Below are positions 44,854 to 54,900 of a stretch of DNA of 64,000 bases, one piece after another. Position 1 is the first letter of the stretch; each line of letters begins with the position of its first letter. The stretch is from JAGWBD01 sp965220615. Its GTDB lineage: Bacteria > Chloroflexota > Anaerolineae > Aggregatilineales > Phototrophicaceae. The notes below the pieces were generated by a model. That model saw nothing but the letters and a program-made list of their open reading frames with translations. It made no database searches and had not been told where the DNA came from. The translations under genes were made by a program, and so were the position numbers. The stretch spans positions 1,674,001-1,738,000 of the forward strand of contig CBDCQL010000002.1 in assembly GCA_965220615.1 (NCBI GenBank), given 5' to 3'.

Positions 44854-45314
44854 TCGCCCGTCCATCCGGTCTTGTCATCGCGCTGCTTGCCATCGTCATC
44901 CTGTCACGTTGCGCGCCCGCTGAAACGCCGGCCGCAACGGCCACTCCGCCGGCGACGGCAGCGACCGCGACAGGGCCGGTCCAGCCGGACCCGGCCAGGG
45001 GAGAGGCGCTGTTTCGCACGTTTGTGCCGGAGGCGCGCTACGCCTGCGTCACCTGCCACCTGCCGAACTCGACGCAGGCTCTGCTGGGCCCGGGGTTGCT
45101 CGGCATCGGCGACAGTGTTTCGCCCTGCGATCCGCAGCAGGCCCTGGAGGACTACCTGCGGGAATCCATCCTCGAAACGGATGCCTGCCTGACCCCGGGT
45201 TTCAGCGCCAGGCTGATGCCTGGCGTCTACGCTGAGGTTTACAGCGAACAGGACGTCGACGATCTCGTCGCCTGGATGCTCACGCTGCGTCGGGCGAACG
45301 AGGCAGGTCGATAA
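44850..45314 (+). CDS. Membrane-anchored monohaem cytochrome c
   Basis: A 154-residue exported protein. One haem site, C66-V-T-C69-H70, is followed by a likely methionine ligand in ARLMPGVY. The N-terminal helix ends ILSRC, a cysteine context like a lipobox but with Arg at -1, so lipidation is uncertain and the helix may be an uncleaved anchor. A Thr/Ala/Pro-rich linker follows. The start is TTG 44850, overlapping the isomerase stop (TTGA). It would carry electrons outside the membrane; the partner is unknown. Confidence 0.8.
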   Translation: MIARPSGLVIALLAIVILSRCAPAETPAATATPPATAATATGPVQPDPARGEALFRTFVPEARYACVTCHLPNSTQALLGPGLLGIGDSVSPCDPQQALEDYLRESILETDACLTPGFSARLMPGVYAEVYSEQDVDDLVAWMLTLRRANEAGR

Positions 45315-45323
45315 TGGTATGAT
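45315..45323 (+). promoter_or_regulatory. Extended -10 promoter for the glycosyltransferase operon
   Basis: TGGTATGAT, an extended -10, lies 36 bases before the ATG at 45359; no -35 is evident. Confidence 0.45.
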
Positions 45324-45358
45324 CGGGTTGCAGGCGTGAAAGGCGGCCGGGACGGAAC

Positions 45359-46660
45359 ATGACCGGACAGGAGCAACAACAGCAACAGGTCTGGCAGTCT
45401 CCGGAAGAGATCGGGCGCGCATTCGGCGAGGAATTCGCTCTGCTCCCGCCGGACCCGACGCTTGAACTGGCGCCCGTCAAACGGGTGGCGATCATCGCGG
45501 AGGCCTTTCTGCCCAAGGTCGATGGAGTCGCCAAGACGGCCTGGCTCACCCTGCGCTACCTGCAACAGACCGGGCGGGAGGTGCTGGTCTTCGCACCGGA
45601 CACCGCCCCGCCGGCCGTCGGCGACAGCGAGGTCATCGCCCTGCCCTCGCTCGGTCTCATCATGGCGCCGGAATCGCGCATGGCCCTGCCCAGCCCCGCC
45701 GTCGCCAGCCGCCTGGAGGAATTCAACCCGGACCTGATTCACATGTTCAGCCCGGCGCTGCTGTCGGTCAGCGGCATGCTGCTGGGGCGCATGCGCCATT
45801 TGCCGGTCATCGCCAATTACCAGACCGACCTGCCGGGCTACACGCAGCAATACGGCCTGAACGTGTTCTCCCAGCCGATGCGCGACTGGCTGCGTTTCAT
45901 TCACAACGGCTGCCACCTGACTTTGGTCCCGTCCCGCACGACGCACGACCAGTTGCAGGCCTGGGGCTACCGCCGCCTGCGTTACTGGGGGCGGGGGGTC
46001 AATTGCCAGCGCTTCTCACCCGACAATCGTTCGGCCGAATGGCGCGAACGCCTGCTGCAGGGCCGCGATCCCGACAGCCTCGTCTGCATCTACGTCGGGC
46101 GCCTGGCCAACGAAAAGAAGGTCGAATTGTTGCTGGACCTGGCGCGAACGGAGGGCATCGCGCTGACCATCATCGGCGACGGCCACCGGCGCGAGGAACT
46201 GGAGGCCATTTTCGCCGGCACGGGAACGCACTTCACCGGCTACCTGCTGGGCGAAGATCTGGCCGGCGCCTTTGCCAGCGCCGACCTGTTTGCCTTCACC
46301 GGCCCCAACGAGACTTTCGGACAGGTCGTGCAGGAAGCCATGGCTTCCGGCCTGCCAGCCATCGTCATCGACCAGGGAGGCGTGAAAGACCTGGTGCTTG
46401 ATGGAGAGACCGGCATCATCTGCCCGGCCGCCCCCCAGGCTTTCGCCGCCGCCGCCCGGCGTCTGCGCGACGATGAGGCCCTCCGTCTCAACATGGCCGC
46501 GCGCGCCCGCGAACTGGCGCTGGAACGCCCCTGGGAACGCATCATGGCCGCTCTGGAGACCCACTATCATGAGGCCGTCGCCATCAACCGCCGCCTGCTG
46601 CGCATATTTCCGCCGCGGGGCGGGTTGAATCTTCCCTTGCCCATCTCGTTTGGCCGCTAA
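45359..46660 (+). CDS. GT4 glycosyltransferase, SqdX/MgtA-like
   Basis: A 433-residue GT-B enzyme. The N-terminal domain has AEAFLPKVDGVAKTAWLTLR, like SQDG synthases and mannosyltransferases of glycolipid synthesis. The C-terminal donor domain shows YVGRLANEKKVELLL and the E-x7-E motif in NETFGQVVQEAMASGLP. A Gln-rich N-terminal extension of about 40 residues precedes the fold. The acceptor is probably a lipid, but it cannot be fixed. Its stop touches a possible mgsA start (TAATG). Confidence 0.87.
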   Translation: MTGQEQQQQQVWQSPEEIGRAFGEEFALLPPDPTLELAPVKRVAIIAEAFLPKVDGVAKTAWLTLRYLQQTGREVLVFAPDTAPPAVGDSEVIALPSLGLIMAPESRMALPSPAVASRLEEFNPDLIHMFSPALLSVSGMLLGRMRHLPVIANYQTDLPGYTQQYGLNVFSQPMRDWLRFIHNGCHLTLVPSRTTHDQLQAWGYRRLRYWGRGVNCQRFSPDNRSAEWRERLLQGRDPDSLVCIYVGRLANEKKVELLLDLARTEGIALTIIGDGHRREELEAIFAGTGTHFTGYLLGEDLAGAFASADLFAFTGPNETFGQVVQEAMASGLPAIVIDQGGVKDLVLDGETGIICPAAPQAFAAAARRLRDDEALRLNMAARARELALERPWERIMAALETHYHEAVAINRRLLRIFPPRGGLNLPLPISFGR

Positions 46661-46671
46661 TGGGAGCAGTC

Positions 46672-47061
46672 ATGGCGCGCAGAAGCAGGGCACGCAAGAC
46701 CATCGCGTTGATCGCCCATGACGGCAAGAAGGCCGAAATGGTCGCCTTCGCCCTGTCGCATCGCAACGTGCTGGAGCGCTACAACCTGGTAGCGACCCAC
46801 ACCACCGGCAAAATGCTGAACGAAAACACAGGTCTCAAGGTGTGGCAGAAACTTTCCGGCCCGCAGGGCGGTGACGCCCAGATCGCGGCCCTGGTGGCCG
46901 AGGGCGGGGTCGCGGCCGTGTTATTCTTCGTCGACCCGCTCGGCAAACACCCGCATGACCCGGATATACAGGGGCTGCTGCGCATCTGCAACGTGCACAA
47001 CGTGGCGCTGGCGACCAATCCGGCTTCCGCGACCTTCATCATTTCAGCCGAGGCGCTTTAA
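46672..47061 (+). CDS. mgsA: Methylglyoxal synthase
   Basis: A 129-residue enzyme turning dihydroxyacetone phosphate into methylglyoxal and phosphate. Signature parts are IALIAHDGKKAEM, the catalytic aspartate in FFVDPLGKHPHDPDI, and the histidine in VHNVALATNPASA. ATG 46672 follows GGGAG; ATG 46660, overlapping the previous stop, would add four residues. It bypasses lower glycolysis when phosphate is short. Confidence 0.93.
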   Translation: MARRSRARKTIALIAHDGKKAEMVAFALSHRNVLERYNLVATHTTGKMLNENTGLKVWQKLSGPQGGDAQIAALVAEGGVAAVLFFVDPLGKHPHDPDIQGLLRICNVHNVALATNPASATFIISAEAL

Positions 47062-47063
47062 TC

Positions 47064-48497
47064 ATGTCAGGACAACCCAACCTGCTCATTATCATGTCCG
47101 ACGAACACGCGCCGATGTATAGCAGCCTGCACGGGCACCCGCTGGTGCAGACCCCCAACATGGAGCGACTGGCTGCCCTGGGCACGACCTTCGACAACGC
47201 GTACTGCAATTCGCCCCTGTGCATGCCCTCACGCATGTCCTTCATGACCGGCCGCTACGTCCATCGTCAGGACACCTGGGACAACGCCTGTCCGCTGCGC
47301 GTGGACGCCCTCACCTGGGCGCATTTGCTGCGCTCGGTCGGTTACGAGGTCGCGCTCTCCGGCAAGCAACACTTCTGCGGGCCGGACCGCCTGCACGGTT
47401 TTCAGGAACAGCTGGCGCGCGACCTGCACGCCGAACTGGCGCATCCGGTCTTTGACTGGTCCGAAGGGGTCATCCCGGCCCGGCAACCCTGGGGCGCGCT
47501 GGCGGAAGCCGGGCCGGGCCGCAGCACCGAGATCGAGGTGGACGACCTGGCGCAGCAGCGCGCGCTGGACTGGCTGCGCGATCCGGCTCGTCGGGAAGGC
47601 CCCTGGACCCTGAACGTCTCGTTCATCGCGCCCCATTTCCCCTTCATCGTGCCGCAGCGCTTTTGGGACATGTACCCGACCGATCGCATCGACATGCCGG
47701 ATATTCCTCCCGGCCACCTGGAGTCCCTGCATCCCGTCTACCAGCGCCTGGGCGCAATGTTCGGCTTTGTGGACTTTGACGAGGAACTGGTGCGTCGCGC
47801 CCGCGCCGGCTACTACGGCCTGATCAGCTACCTGGACGAGAAGCTCGGACAGTTGCTCGACGCGCTCGAAGCCAGCGGTCAACTGGAAAACACCGTGGTC
47901 ATCCATCTCAGCGATCACGGTGAGATGAACGGCGAGCACGGCATGTGGCGCAAGTCAAACTTTTACGAGGCTTCCATACGCGTGCCGCTGCAGATTGCCT
48001 GGCCGGGGCAATTTCCCGCCGGCCAGCGACTGCCGCAGGTCGTGTCTCTGGTTGACGTGGTGGCAACCATGCTGGAACTGGCGGGTGTTGAAGCACCCGT
48101 GTCGCTCGACGGCGACAGCCTGGTGGGTCTGCTGCAGGGTCAGGACGCGGACTGGAAGGACGAGGCCTTCGCGGAATATTGCGGACACGGTGTCGTGGCG
48201 CCGATGGCCATGCTGCGCCGCGGCCGCTACAAGTTCAACTACAGCCACGGCGACCCGCCCGAACTTTACGACCTGCAGGATGACCCGGGCGAATTTCACA
48301 ATCTGGCGGGCAGGCCGGAATTGGCAGAGGTCGAGGCCGATCTGCAGTCCGGCCTGCTGTCCCACTGGGACCCGCTTGAGATCGAGGCCCGCGTACGGCG
48401 CAGTCAACAGGAACGTATTTTGCTGGAATCGCTGGCGGACGGCGCCTGGCGCGGCGGCAGCAGCCGTCCCTTCGCTCCCCCGGAATGGCGCAACTAG
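47064..48497 (+). CDS. Choline-sulfatase-like type I sulfatase
   Basis: A 477-residue sulfatase with formylglycine site C53 in CMPSR and metal motifs IIMSDEHAP and HLSDHGEMNGEHG. Segments such as YCNSPLCMPSRMSFMTG, WDNACP and ALSGKQHFCGPDRLHGF resemble choline sulfatases (BetC group). The usual C-terminal choline-sulfatase extension is shorter here. No signal peptide. It starts two bases after mgsA and is convergent with addA, sharing a CTAG stop overlap. Which sulfate ester is cleaved is not certain. Confidence 0.88.
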   Translation: MSGQPNLLIIMSDEHAPMYSSLHGHPLVQTPNMERLAALGTTFDNAYCNSPLCMPSRMSFMTGRYVHRQDTWDNACPLRVDALTWAHLLRSVGYEVALSGKQHFCGPDRLHGFQEQLARDLHAELAHPVFDWSEGVIPARQPWGALAEAGPGRSTEIEVDDLAQQRALDWLRDPARREGPWTLNVSFIAPHFPFIVPQRFWDMYPTDRIDMPDIPPGHLESLHPVYQRLGAMFGFVDFDEELVRRARAGYYGLISYLDEKLGQLLDALEASGQLENTVVIHLSDHGEMNGEHGMWRKSNFYEASIRVPLQIAWPGQFPAGQRLPQVVSLVDVVATMLELAGVEAPVSLDGDSLVGLLQGQDADWKDEAFAEYCGHGVVAPMAMLRRGRYKFNYSHGDPPELYDLQDDPGEFHNLAGRPELAEVEADLQSGLLSHWDPLEIEARVRRSQQERILLESLADGAWRGGSSRPFAPPEWRN

Positions 48498-51400
48498 CCG
48501 GCCGCAGAAGCGTCCGCCAGTTCGATCGCGAGTATCCCGTCCAGTTCCGTCAGCGCCGCCTGCCAGGCCGTCGTCGGCACGGTCACGTCCAAACCATGGC
48601 GCAAATAGTGGACCTGTACCGTCAGCATCGTTGAATCTACGCCTGGACGCTGCGCAAGGGCGTTGGCATACAGGCCCAGTTGTAGCCAGTGACGTCTCGC
48701 ATGGTCCTCCGCCATGGTTTGCGGTGCCTCCTCGCCCAGAAACGTGCTCTTGAAGTCCACCAGCGTCCAGTTGCCGGCCACATCTCGCATGACCAGATCG
48801 ATGCTGCCCTGAATCAGACAGCCGCCATGTCGTTGCATGAAGGGCAATTCCTGTAGCAGGAGCGGCGCCACCCTCATTCGCTCCGCCAGCGGGCCCGCTT
48901 CAAACCTGGCGAGCAGCGCCACTGCCTGACGCAGAATCGCAGCGCGCCTTTGCGGATTGCGAATGCCCTGTTGCCAAAGGAGGCCGTCGAGTTGCTGCCG
49001 CAACCCGGCCTCCGGACCCGATCCGGGTCGCCAGCGACCAAGCGCCGCATGCAACAGCTCGCCCAGCTGTCGTTGCGAGTCGGCGTCGCCCGGCGGCAAC
49101 AGCGTACCTGACCCGCGCATGACGCTGCGTTCATAATGCTCCGACAACGTTGTGACGGCGATCTCCTGCAACAGCCCGGGTGATTTCGCCGGCACGGGAC
49201 GCAGCAAGGGCAAATCAACCTTTGCTACATCCGACAGTGCGGAATCCGGATTGTCGTGAACTCCGGTTGGTGGATCTTGCTCCAGGCCATTTTCGGCCTC
49301 GATCGCGGAAAGATCGCGCCAGACGACCTCGCCCCCGCCGATGCGCCAGGGAATATCCGCCGGGCGCCCGTTCAGCTCCAGCGTCTCATGCAGCCAGGCC
49401 AGCCAACCTTCATCGCCTGGCCTGCCATCGTGGTTGGCGCAGACGATCAGGTAATCCCGCGCGCGCGTCGAAGCCACGTAGAGCAGGCGGCGGCGCTCAT
49501 CCAGACTTTCCTCCTGCCTGTGCGCAGCCGCCCGGCGCCAGACGAACGTGGGTCTGTGGCCGCCCTGCTCCATGTCGTACACCTTGCAGGCCAGACTTCC
49601 ACCCCCGTCAGGCGCAAGCACGGCACTGTCCGAGGGTGTACGCCATTTGCCGGCGTCGGCCAGCACGACCAACGGGAATTCCAGACCCTTGCTGCCGTGC
49701 ACGGTCATCAGGGTGATCGCGCCCTCGCCATCCGGCGCGGCGTCCCCTTCCCGCACTTCGCGTTGACTGAACTCGCGACAACGGGACTCGAATTCAGTGA
49801 AGAGCATTGGCCTTTCCGCGGCCTTTACCAGCAGCTTCTCCACGTTGCCGCGGCGTCGCTCGCCATCGTAGAGGCCGCCCAGGGTCGCCGGGAAACCGGT
49901 CCGCGCCAGCGCCTCGCGCAGCAGCGCGTCAACCGTGACCCGGCCGGCCAGCGACGCCAGTTCCTGCAGAATCTCCCCCGCCAAGCGCGCCTGCCGCGCA
50001 TCGGGACCGGTCAGACCCGACGATCGCTGCAGGGCATCCCACAAGGGCGCTTGCCTGCCGTCACAGTCGCGCGCCAATCTCAGGGTCAGCAGCGCCTCAT
50101 CGCTGAGCGCGAAGAGCGGCGAGCGCAAAACACTGGCCAGCGACAGGTCATCAAGCGGGTTTCGCAGCGCCCGCAACAGGTTGAGCAGGTCCAGAACTTC
50201 ATGGCGCCCGAAGAATCCGCGCCCGCCCAGGGTCACGTAGGGCAACCCCAGGTCGGCCAATGCCTCTTCATACCCGGGCATGCGATTGCGCGTACGAAAC
50301 AGCAGCGCCACGTCGCCGTAAACGAGCGGTCGGGTCTCTCCGGACTCGCGGTCGAATATCGGGCAACCCTCCGCCACCAGGTCTTGCAGCCGTCTGGCGA
50401 GTTCGCGCGCCAGCCGCCCGCGACCCTCTTCGGCATTGAGTCCTGCCGCCTTGTAGTCCATCTGCAGGAATTCCAGCGCCGGATGGTCGCCAGGCGTTTG
50501 CCTCCGTTCGGACACCAGGGGCTCATGCTTCTTGTCCGGCAGGGCCGCGTGATGGATTTTGTTCAACACGTCCAGCAGGGGCTGGTGCGAACGGAAGGAC
50601 TGCGACAACGTCACCGGCAACCCGCCGGCGTCCCTGACTTCATTCAGCGCCCTTTCGAAGTTGCCGACGTCCGCGCCACGGAAGCCGTAAATGCTCTGGC
50701 GCGGGTCGCCGACGATGAACAGCCGCCCTGGCTCTCCAGGGTCCGCCAGGGCGCGGATGATCTGCCATTGCAGCGGACTGGTATCGTGAAACTCGTCGAC
50801 CAGCACCTGTCGGAATTCACGCCGCAGGCGCTCTCGCACGTCCGGTTGCTGCAGCACCTCGTACGCCCGTTGCTCCAGGCCGTTGAAGTCAAGCCAGTTC
50901 CCGGCTTTCTTGCCTTCATCGTAGACTCTTTTCGCCGCCAGAATGAGACGCTGCCAGAGCGGCAGCAGTTCAGCCGCGCGCCGATCGAGGTCGGTTACGC
51001 CCTCGCCGATGTCCTTGAGCAACGGCCGGACTTCCTCGCGCAGCGCCCGCAATACATCTTTGGCTTTGGCGACGGTCTCCCTGTCCCCCCAGTTATCCAG
51101 CTTTCCGCCACTCAGGTTGATGGCGTCATCAATGGCCCGCAACAACCCCGGCGACTGCGCGATCGTGGCATTCTCAAATTCAATGCAGAGAGGCCGGCAG
51201 AGCGCCCAAACGTCGCCCAGCTTGTCGCCTTCCGGCCAACCATGTGGCGGCTCCCAGGTCAATGCTTCCCTGAAGGCACCAGACTCGCGAAAGCTCTGAA
51301 GTGGGCCCTGGGCCTCACGCTCCCACTCACGCTGCCACTGTTCCAGCAGGTCGTCGGGGACTGGGGCAGGGACGGGCTCAGGCACCTGCGCGCACAGGGA

Positions 51401-51907
51401 ATCCATGATCTGCTGGCGATCATATTCTGCGAAGATGGCGAGCGCCGGGTCACCGCTTTCCGCCAATTGACCCAATGTCTCCTCAAGCGCTTCGTCAAGC
51501 GCGATTTCGCTTTCATCTTCCAGCACGACCCTGAAGTCTGGATCGAGGCCCGCCTCGGCCGCGCTGACTCTCAGGACCTTGGCGCAAAGCGAATGAATCG
51601 TGCCGATGCAGGCCTTGTCCACGCCGGCCAGATGCCTCTGCCACCGGTCCCTGTCCTGCAGCGCGGCGTTCAGACTGCGTTCCCGCAATCTTTCGCGCAG
51701 ACGCTCCCGCATTTCGCGCCCGGCCCGGCGGGCGAACGTGATCGCCACCAGCGATTCCAGCGGCCAGTCCGGGTTGGCTTCCAGCAGGGCCAGCATGCGT
51801 TCGACCAGCACGTGGGTCTTGCCTGAGCCCGCAGCCGCCAGCACGACCAGGTTGCGGTCATGCGTGTGGATGGCGCGCCGCTGGTCGGCGGTCAGTTGCA
51901 GCGTCAC
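48494..51907 (-). CDS. addA: ATP-dependent helicase/nuclease subunit A
   Basis: A 1137-residue UvrD-family helicase with a C-terminal nuclease. Walker A is AAAGSGKT at 24-31; other motifs include TIHSLCAK, VLVDEFHDTSPLQW and TLMTVHGSKGLEFP. The nuclease PD-(D/E)XK core is in QGSIDLVM and WTLVDFKS near the C-terminus. With AddB it resects double-strand ends for RecA. The start is GTG 51907, overlapping the addB stop (GTGA) with AGGAGG eight bases upstream. Confidence 0.93.
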   Translation of the reverse strand: MTLQLTADQRRAIHTHDRNLVVLAAAGSGKTHVLVERMLALLEANPDWPLESLVAITFARRAGREMRERLRERLRERSLNAALQDRDRWQRHLAGVDKACIGTIHSLCAKVLRVSAAEAGLDPDFRVVLEDESEIALDEALEETLGQLAESGDPALAIFAEYDRQQIMDSLCAQVPEPVPAPVPDDLLEQWQREWEREAQGPLQSFRESGAFREALTWEPPHGWPEGDKLGDVWALCRPLCIEFENATIAQSPGLLRAIDDAINLSGGKLDNWGDRETVAKAKDVLRALREEVRPLLKDIGEGVTDLDRRAAELLPLWQRLILAAKRVYDEGKKAGNWLDFNGLEQRAYEVLQQPDVRERLRREFRQVLVDEFHDTSPLQWQIIRALADPGEPGRLFIVGDPRQSIYGFRGADVGNFERALNEVRDAGGLPVTLSQSFRSHQPLLDVLNKIHHAALPDKKHEPLVSERRQTPGDHPALEFLQMDYKAAGLNAEEGRGRLARELARRLQDLVAEGCPIFDRESGETRPLVYGDVALLFRTRNRMPGYEEALADLGLPYVTLGGRGFFGRHEVLDLLNLLRALRNPLDDLSLASVLRSPLFALSDEALLTLRLARDCDGRQAPLWDALQRSSGLTGPDARQARLAGEILQELASLAGRVTVDALLREALARTGFPATLGGLYDGERRRGNVEKLLVKAAERPMLFTEFESRCREFSQREVREGDAAPDGEGAITLMTVHGSKGLEFPLVVLADAGKWRTPSDSAVLAPDGGGSLACKVYDMEQGGHRPTFVWRRAAAHRQEESLDERRRLLYVASTRARDYLIVCANHDGRPGDEGWLAWLHETLELNGRPADIPWRIGGGEVVWRDLSAIEAENGLEQDPPTGVHDNPDSALSDVAKVDLPLLRPVPAKSPGLLQEIAVTTLSEHYERSVMRGSGTLLPPGDADSQRQLGELLHAALGRWRPGSGPEAGLRQQLDGLLWQQGIRNPQRRAAILRQAVALLARFEAGPLAERMRVAPLLLQELPFMQRHGGCLIQGSIDLVMRDVAGNWTLVDFKSTFLGEEAPQTMAEDHARRHWLQLGLYANALAQRPGVDSTMLTVQVHYLRHGLDVTVPTTAWQAALTELDGILAIELADASAAG

Positions 51908-54900
51908 GGCGCTGCCTCCTGACCGGGGCTGCGGGTCTCGTTCACGCGGCACAGTTGCCAGAACTCACAGTAGCGCACACAGCGACCGTTCTCCTTGTCT
52001 GGCAGCCGCGGCTCGACGCGAAAGTCGCCGCGTCGCGCCGCGGCGATGTTTTCGCCGATCCGTTGCTCCGCTGCCTGCAGGCTCTGCCTGCCCTTGTCAT
52101 CCAGTGAGACAGCGCCGCTGCTCTTAAGGCTGCGCAACTGCAGAAAAGCCCCGCCATCCAGTGAGAATTCCGCATCCCCTTGTAGCAGGTGCTCAGCCCC
52201 GCGCAGGTAGACCAGCATCTGGACCTCCATGCCTTCGGCCAGATGACCGGTTGGAATCGCTCTGCTGCCGCTCTTGTAATCAACGACAAGGGCCCGACCG
52301 CTGGCGACGTCCATGCGGTCGATGTATCCGCGCAACCTGAGCGCTTCCTGCCGTCCGTCTACTGCAAGAGGGATAGTGAATTGCCTGTCATCGAAGCCAA
52401 AGCGATACTCCTGCCAAAGCGACCGGCGTCCGGTTCCTGGTAGTCGCTTGCCAACGGGACCGTTACCCGAAAAGTCCATACGTACAAAGGCCTCAAGCCT
52501 CGCGCGTATGTTTTGCTGCTCCCAGGGCCAAAGTGTGTCAGGCGGACGATCCAGAATGCGCTCGACGTCCTCGAACACATCCCGGGCCGAGCTTTCCAGG
52601 GCTTCCAGCGCCTCGCCCAGATTCTCTTCCCCTATGGTCAGACCCCGCCTTGCCAAGTCTCCATACGTGCGCTCCAGAATCTCGTGATTGAGCGTACCCA
52701 GGTCCATCGCGTTCAGGCCCGGTTCCGGCTGCCACAATTCCTCCAGGCCAAGCAGCCGTCCGGCGAAAAAGCGGTAGCGGCAGGCGCCCAGATCGTTCAG
52801 TTGTGACGCGCTCCAGGGCCGTTGCGGTCCCAGTTCATCCGCGACCCACGCGATCAGTTGCGGATCGGCGAGCACACCGGAATAGCGGTCATGCGCCCGG
52901 TACCACGACAGACGATTCGCCTCAACCCCGCCAGCATACTCCACCTGCGCCAGCAAAGCGGCGCGCTCGCGTCGCAGCCAGGTTCGCAGGGGCGCGGCCG
53001 CCTTGGACCCACTGTCGGCCCCCAGCGTGACGAGCGCTTCCTGCGTTGACGCGACCTGTTCAGGCGGAACCGTGGCAGCGGCCCGCACCCTCTCCACGTG
53101 TTGCCGGGGGTACACATCGCGCACGGCCGCCCAGAGATGACTCGCCTGACGCGCCGTGCCGTTCTCTTCAGCAGGGCGCGTCAGCATCATGGAATCACGG
53201 GCCAGGCCTGAAAGCTGCAGGAACAGGGCGTCATCACCGCCGCCATCGCCAGGCCCGGGGTCGGCGCCACGCTCTGCCAGGGCCACCCGTTCGCTGGCCA
53301 GAAACAGCGGGTCTACTGCGCCAGTCCCCGGGAAAATCCCGGCGGACAGGCCGGGAATGAAGACGTGGCGCGCCTCCAGCCCCCGAGCCTTCGTAGCCTC
53401 GACGACCAGTACGGCGCCTTGCCGCGCCTCTTCACCCTGAAGTCGCGCCCGATTCAGGGCCTCGCGCAGGTCCGCGAGCCAGGCGTCGATGTCCGCCTGC
53501 CCATCGCTTTCACCCCCAGGCAGTTCTTCATTCCTGCCTGTCCTGCGTTTCAGGAGACTGTCGAACGCGTCCAGTGACGCTTGTTCACCGGCAAGTGAAC
53601 CAGCGAACGGCCCGACGGCCATACAGGACGGCATGTCCAGCGAGTAAAGGTCCGGCTCCGCCTGCGGATCAAGACCGCAGAGTCCGCGCAGCCAGCGCCA
53701 CAGTCCCGTCGAACCCACCTCCGCCGGGGGAGTCACCGCCTCCATGAAACAGCCCAGCGCCTGAGCAATATCCTCGCTGCCCTCCACACAACTCGCGTCC
53801 AGAGCGGCCAGCCAGGCGTCACGGCCACCATTAACACGATGCTTTCGGCCGATGCGCTCCAGGGCCGTCACCTGCTCCTGGTCCAGGCCCGGCACACGGA
53901 AGCAGGGCGCGCGCAACAGGTCCAGCGTCTCCTGCAGCGGAAAGTCGTCCACCGACAGGTCCAGCAATTCGAGCAGGTGGCGAATGACTGGCTGGTCGAT
54001 CAGAGGCTCGCCGCGTGCGAAGGCCAGCAGAACGCCATGCTCCCTGGCCGCGGCCCGCAGTGGACCGGCATACTGTGACCAGGCGCGCAAGACGACCAGG
54101 CAGTCTTCGGGACGCGCATCGGTCTCCAGCAACAGCCCCTTGATGCGCCGCGTGATGGCGAGGGCCTCCTTTTCCGGCCCTGGCGCTTCCAGCAGGTGCA
54201 GGCAACCCTGCTGCTGCCTGGAAGCCGGCCTGTCCGTGAAGAGGCAGGTTGTCAGTTCCTGCAGGCCCGCTTTCCGCCGACCAGAGATGACGGGAGGCGC
54301 TTCGATGCGTATCGGCCGGGGGCTGTGCTCCCCGAGCAGGTCCAGCGCGCGCCGGAAGCCGGCGCCAACAGTCTCCTCCCGGCCGGGTGCTGCCGGCAAG
54401 GTGATGATCGCGCTCCCCACGCCGGCCGCCACCTGCATCAAGAGACTGGCCTGCAGGGGCGTGAAACCATCGAAGCCATCCACGATCAGATTGGCAATGC
54501 GGGCCAGCTGATTCTGCAGCGCGGGGTCGCTCAGGGCCTCCGCCGCGTGGGCCAGACTTCCCGTCCGGTCCTGAACGTTCCGTCCCTGCAGCGCCGTCTC
54601 GTAACGCCTGGCGATGGCCGCAAGTTCCAGCTCCCTGGAGCCCTGCGCAGCCCCCGCAAACTTCTCCGGGGATACCAGGTTCGCGCGCAGTTCATCGATG
54701 AAGCCGAGGATGGCGTGCAGCATCCCGCCAGTGTCGGCAGCCTGGGAGAAAACACCCAACTCGCCACCCTGTGCCATGTCCTCAAGCAAGTGACGAAGCA
54801 GGACCTGACGTTCCTGCCCACGCAGGACACGCGCCGGTCTGCCAGTGAGGGCGCACAGGGTCGCGGCAAGATCGTGAAATCGCAGGAACCTGACGTTGAA

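Noticed and set aside
49256..51826. An 856-codon open frame antisense to addA
   Set aside because: It mirrors a clearly conserved helicase frame in GC-rich DNA, has low-complexity Gln/Arg/His-rich sequence and no recognisable motif or ribosome site.
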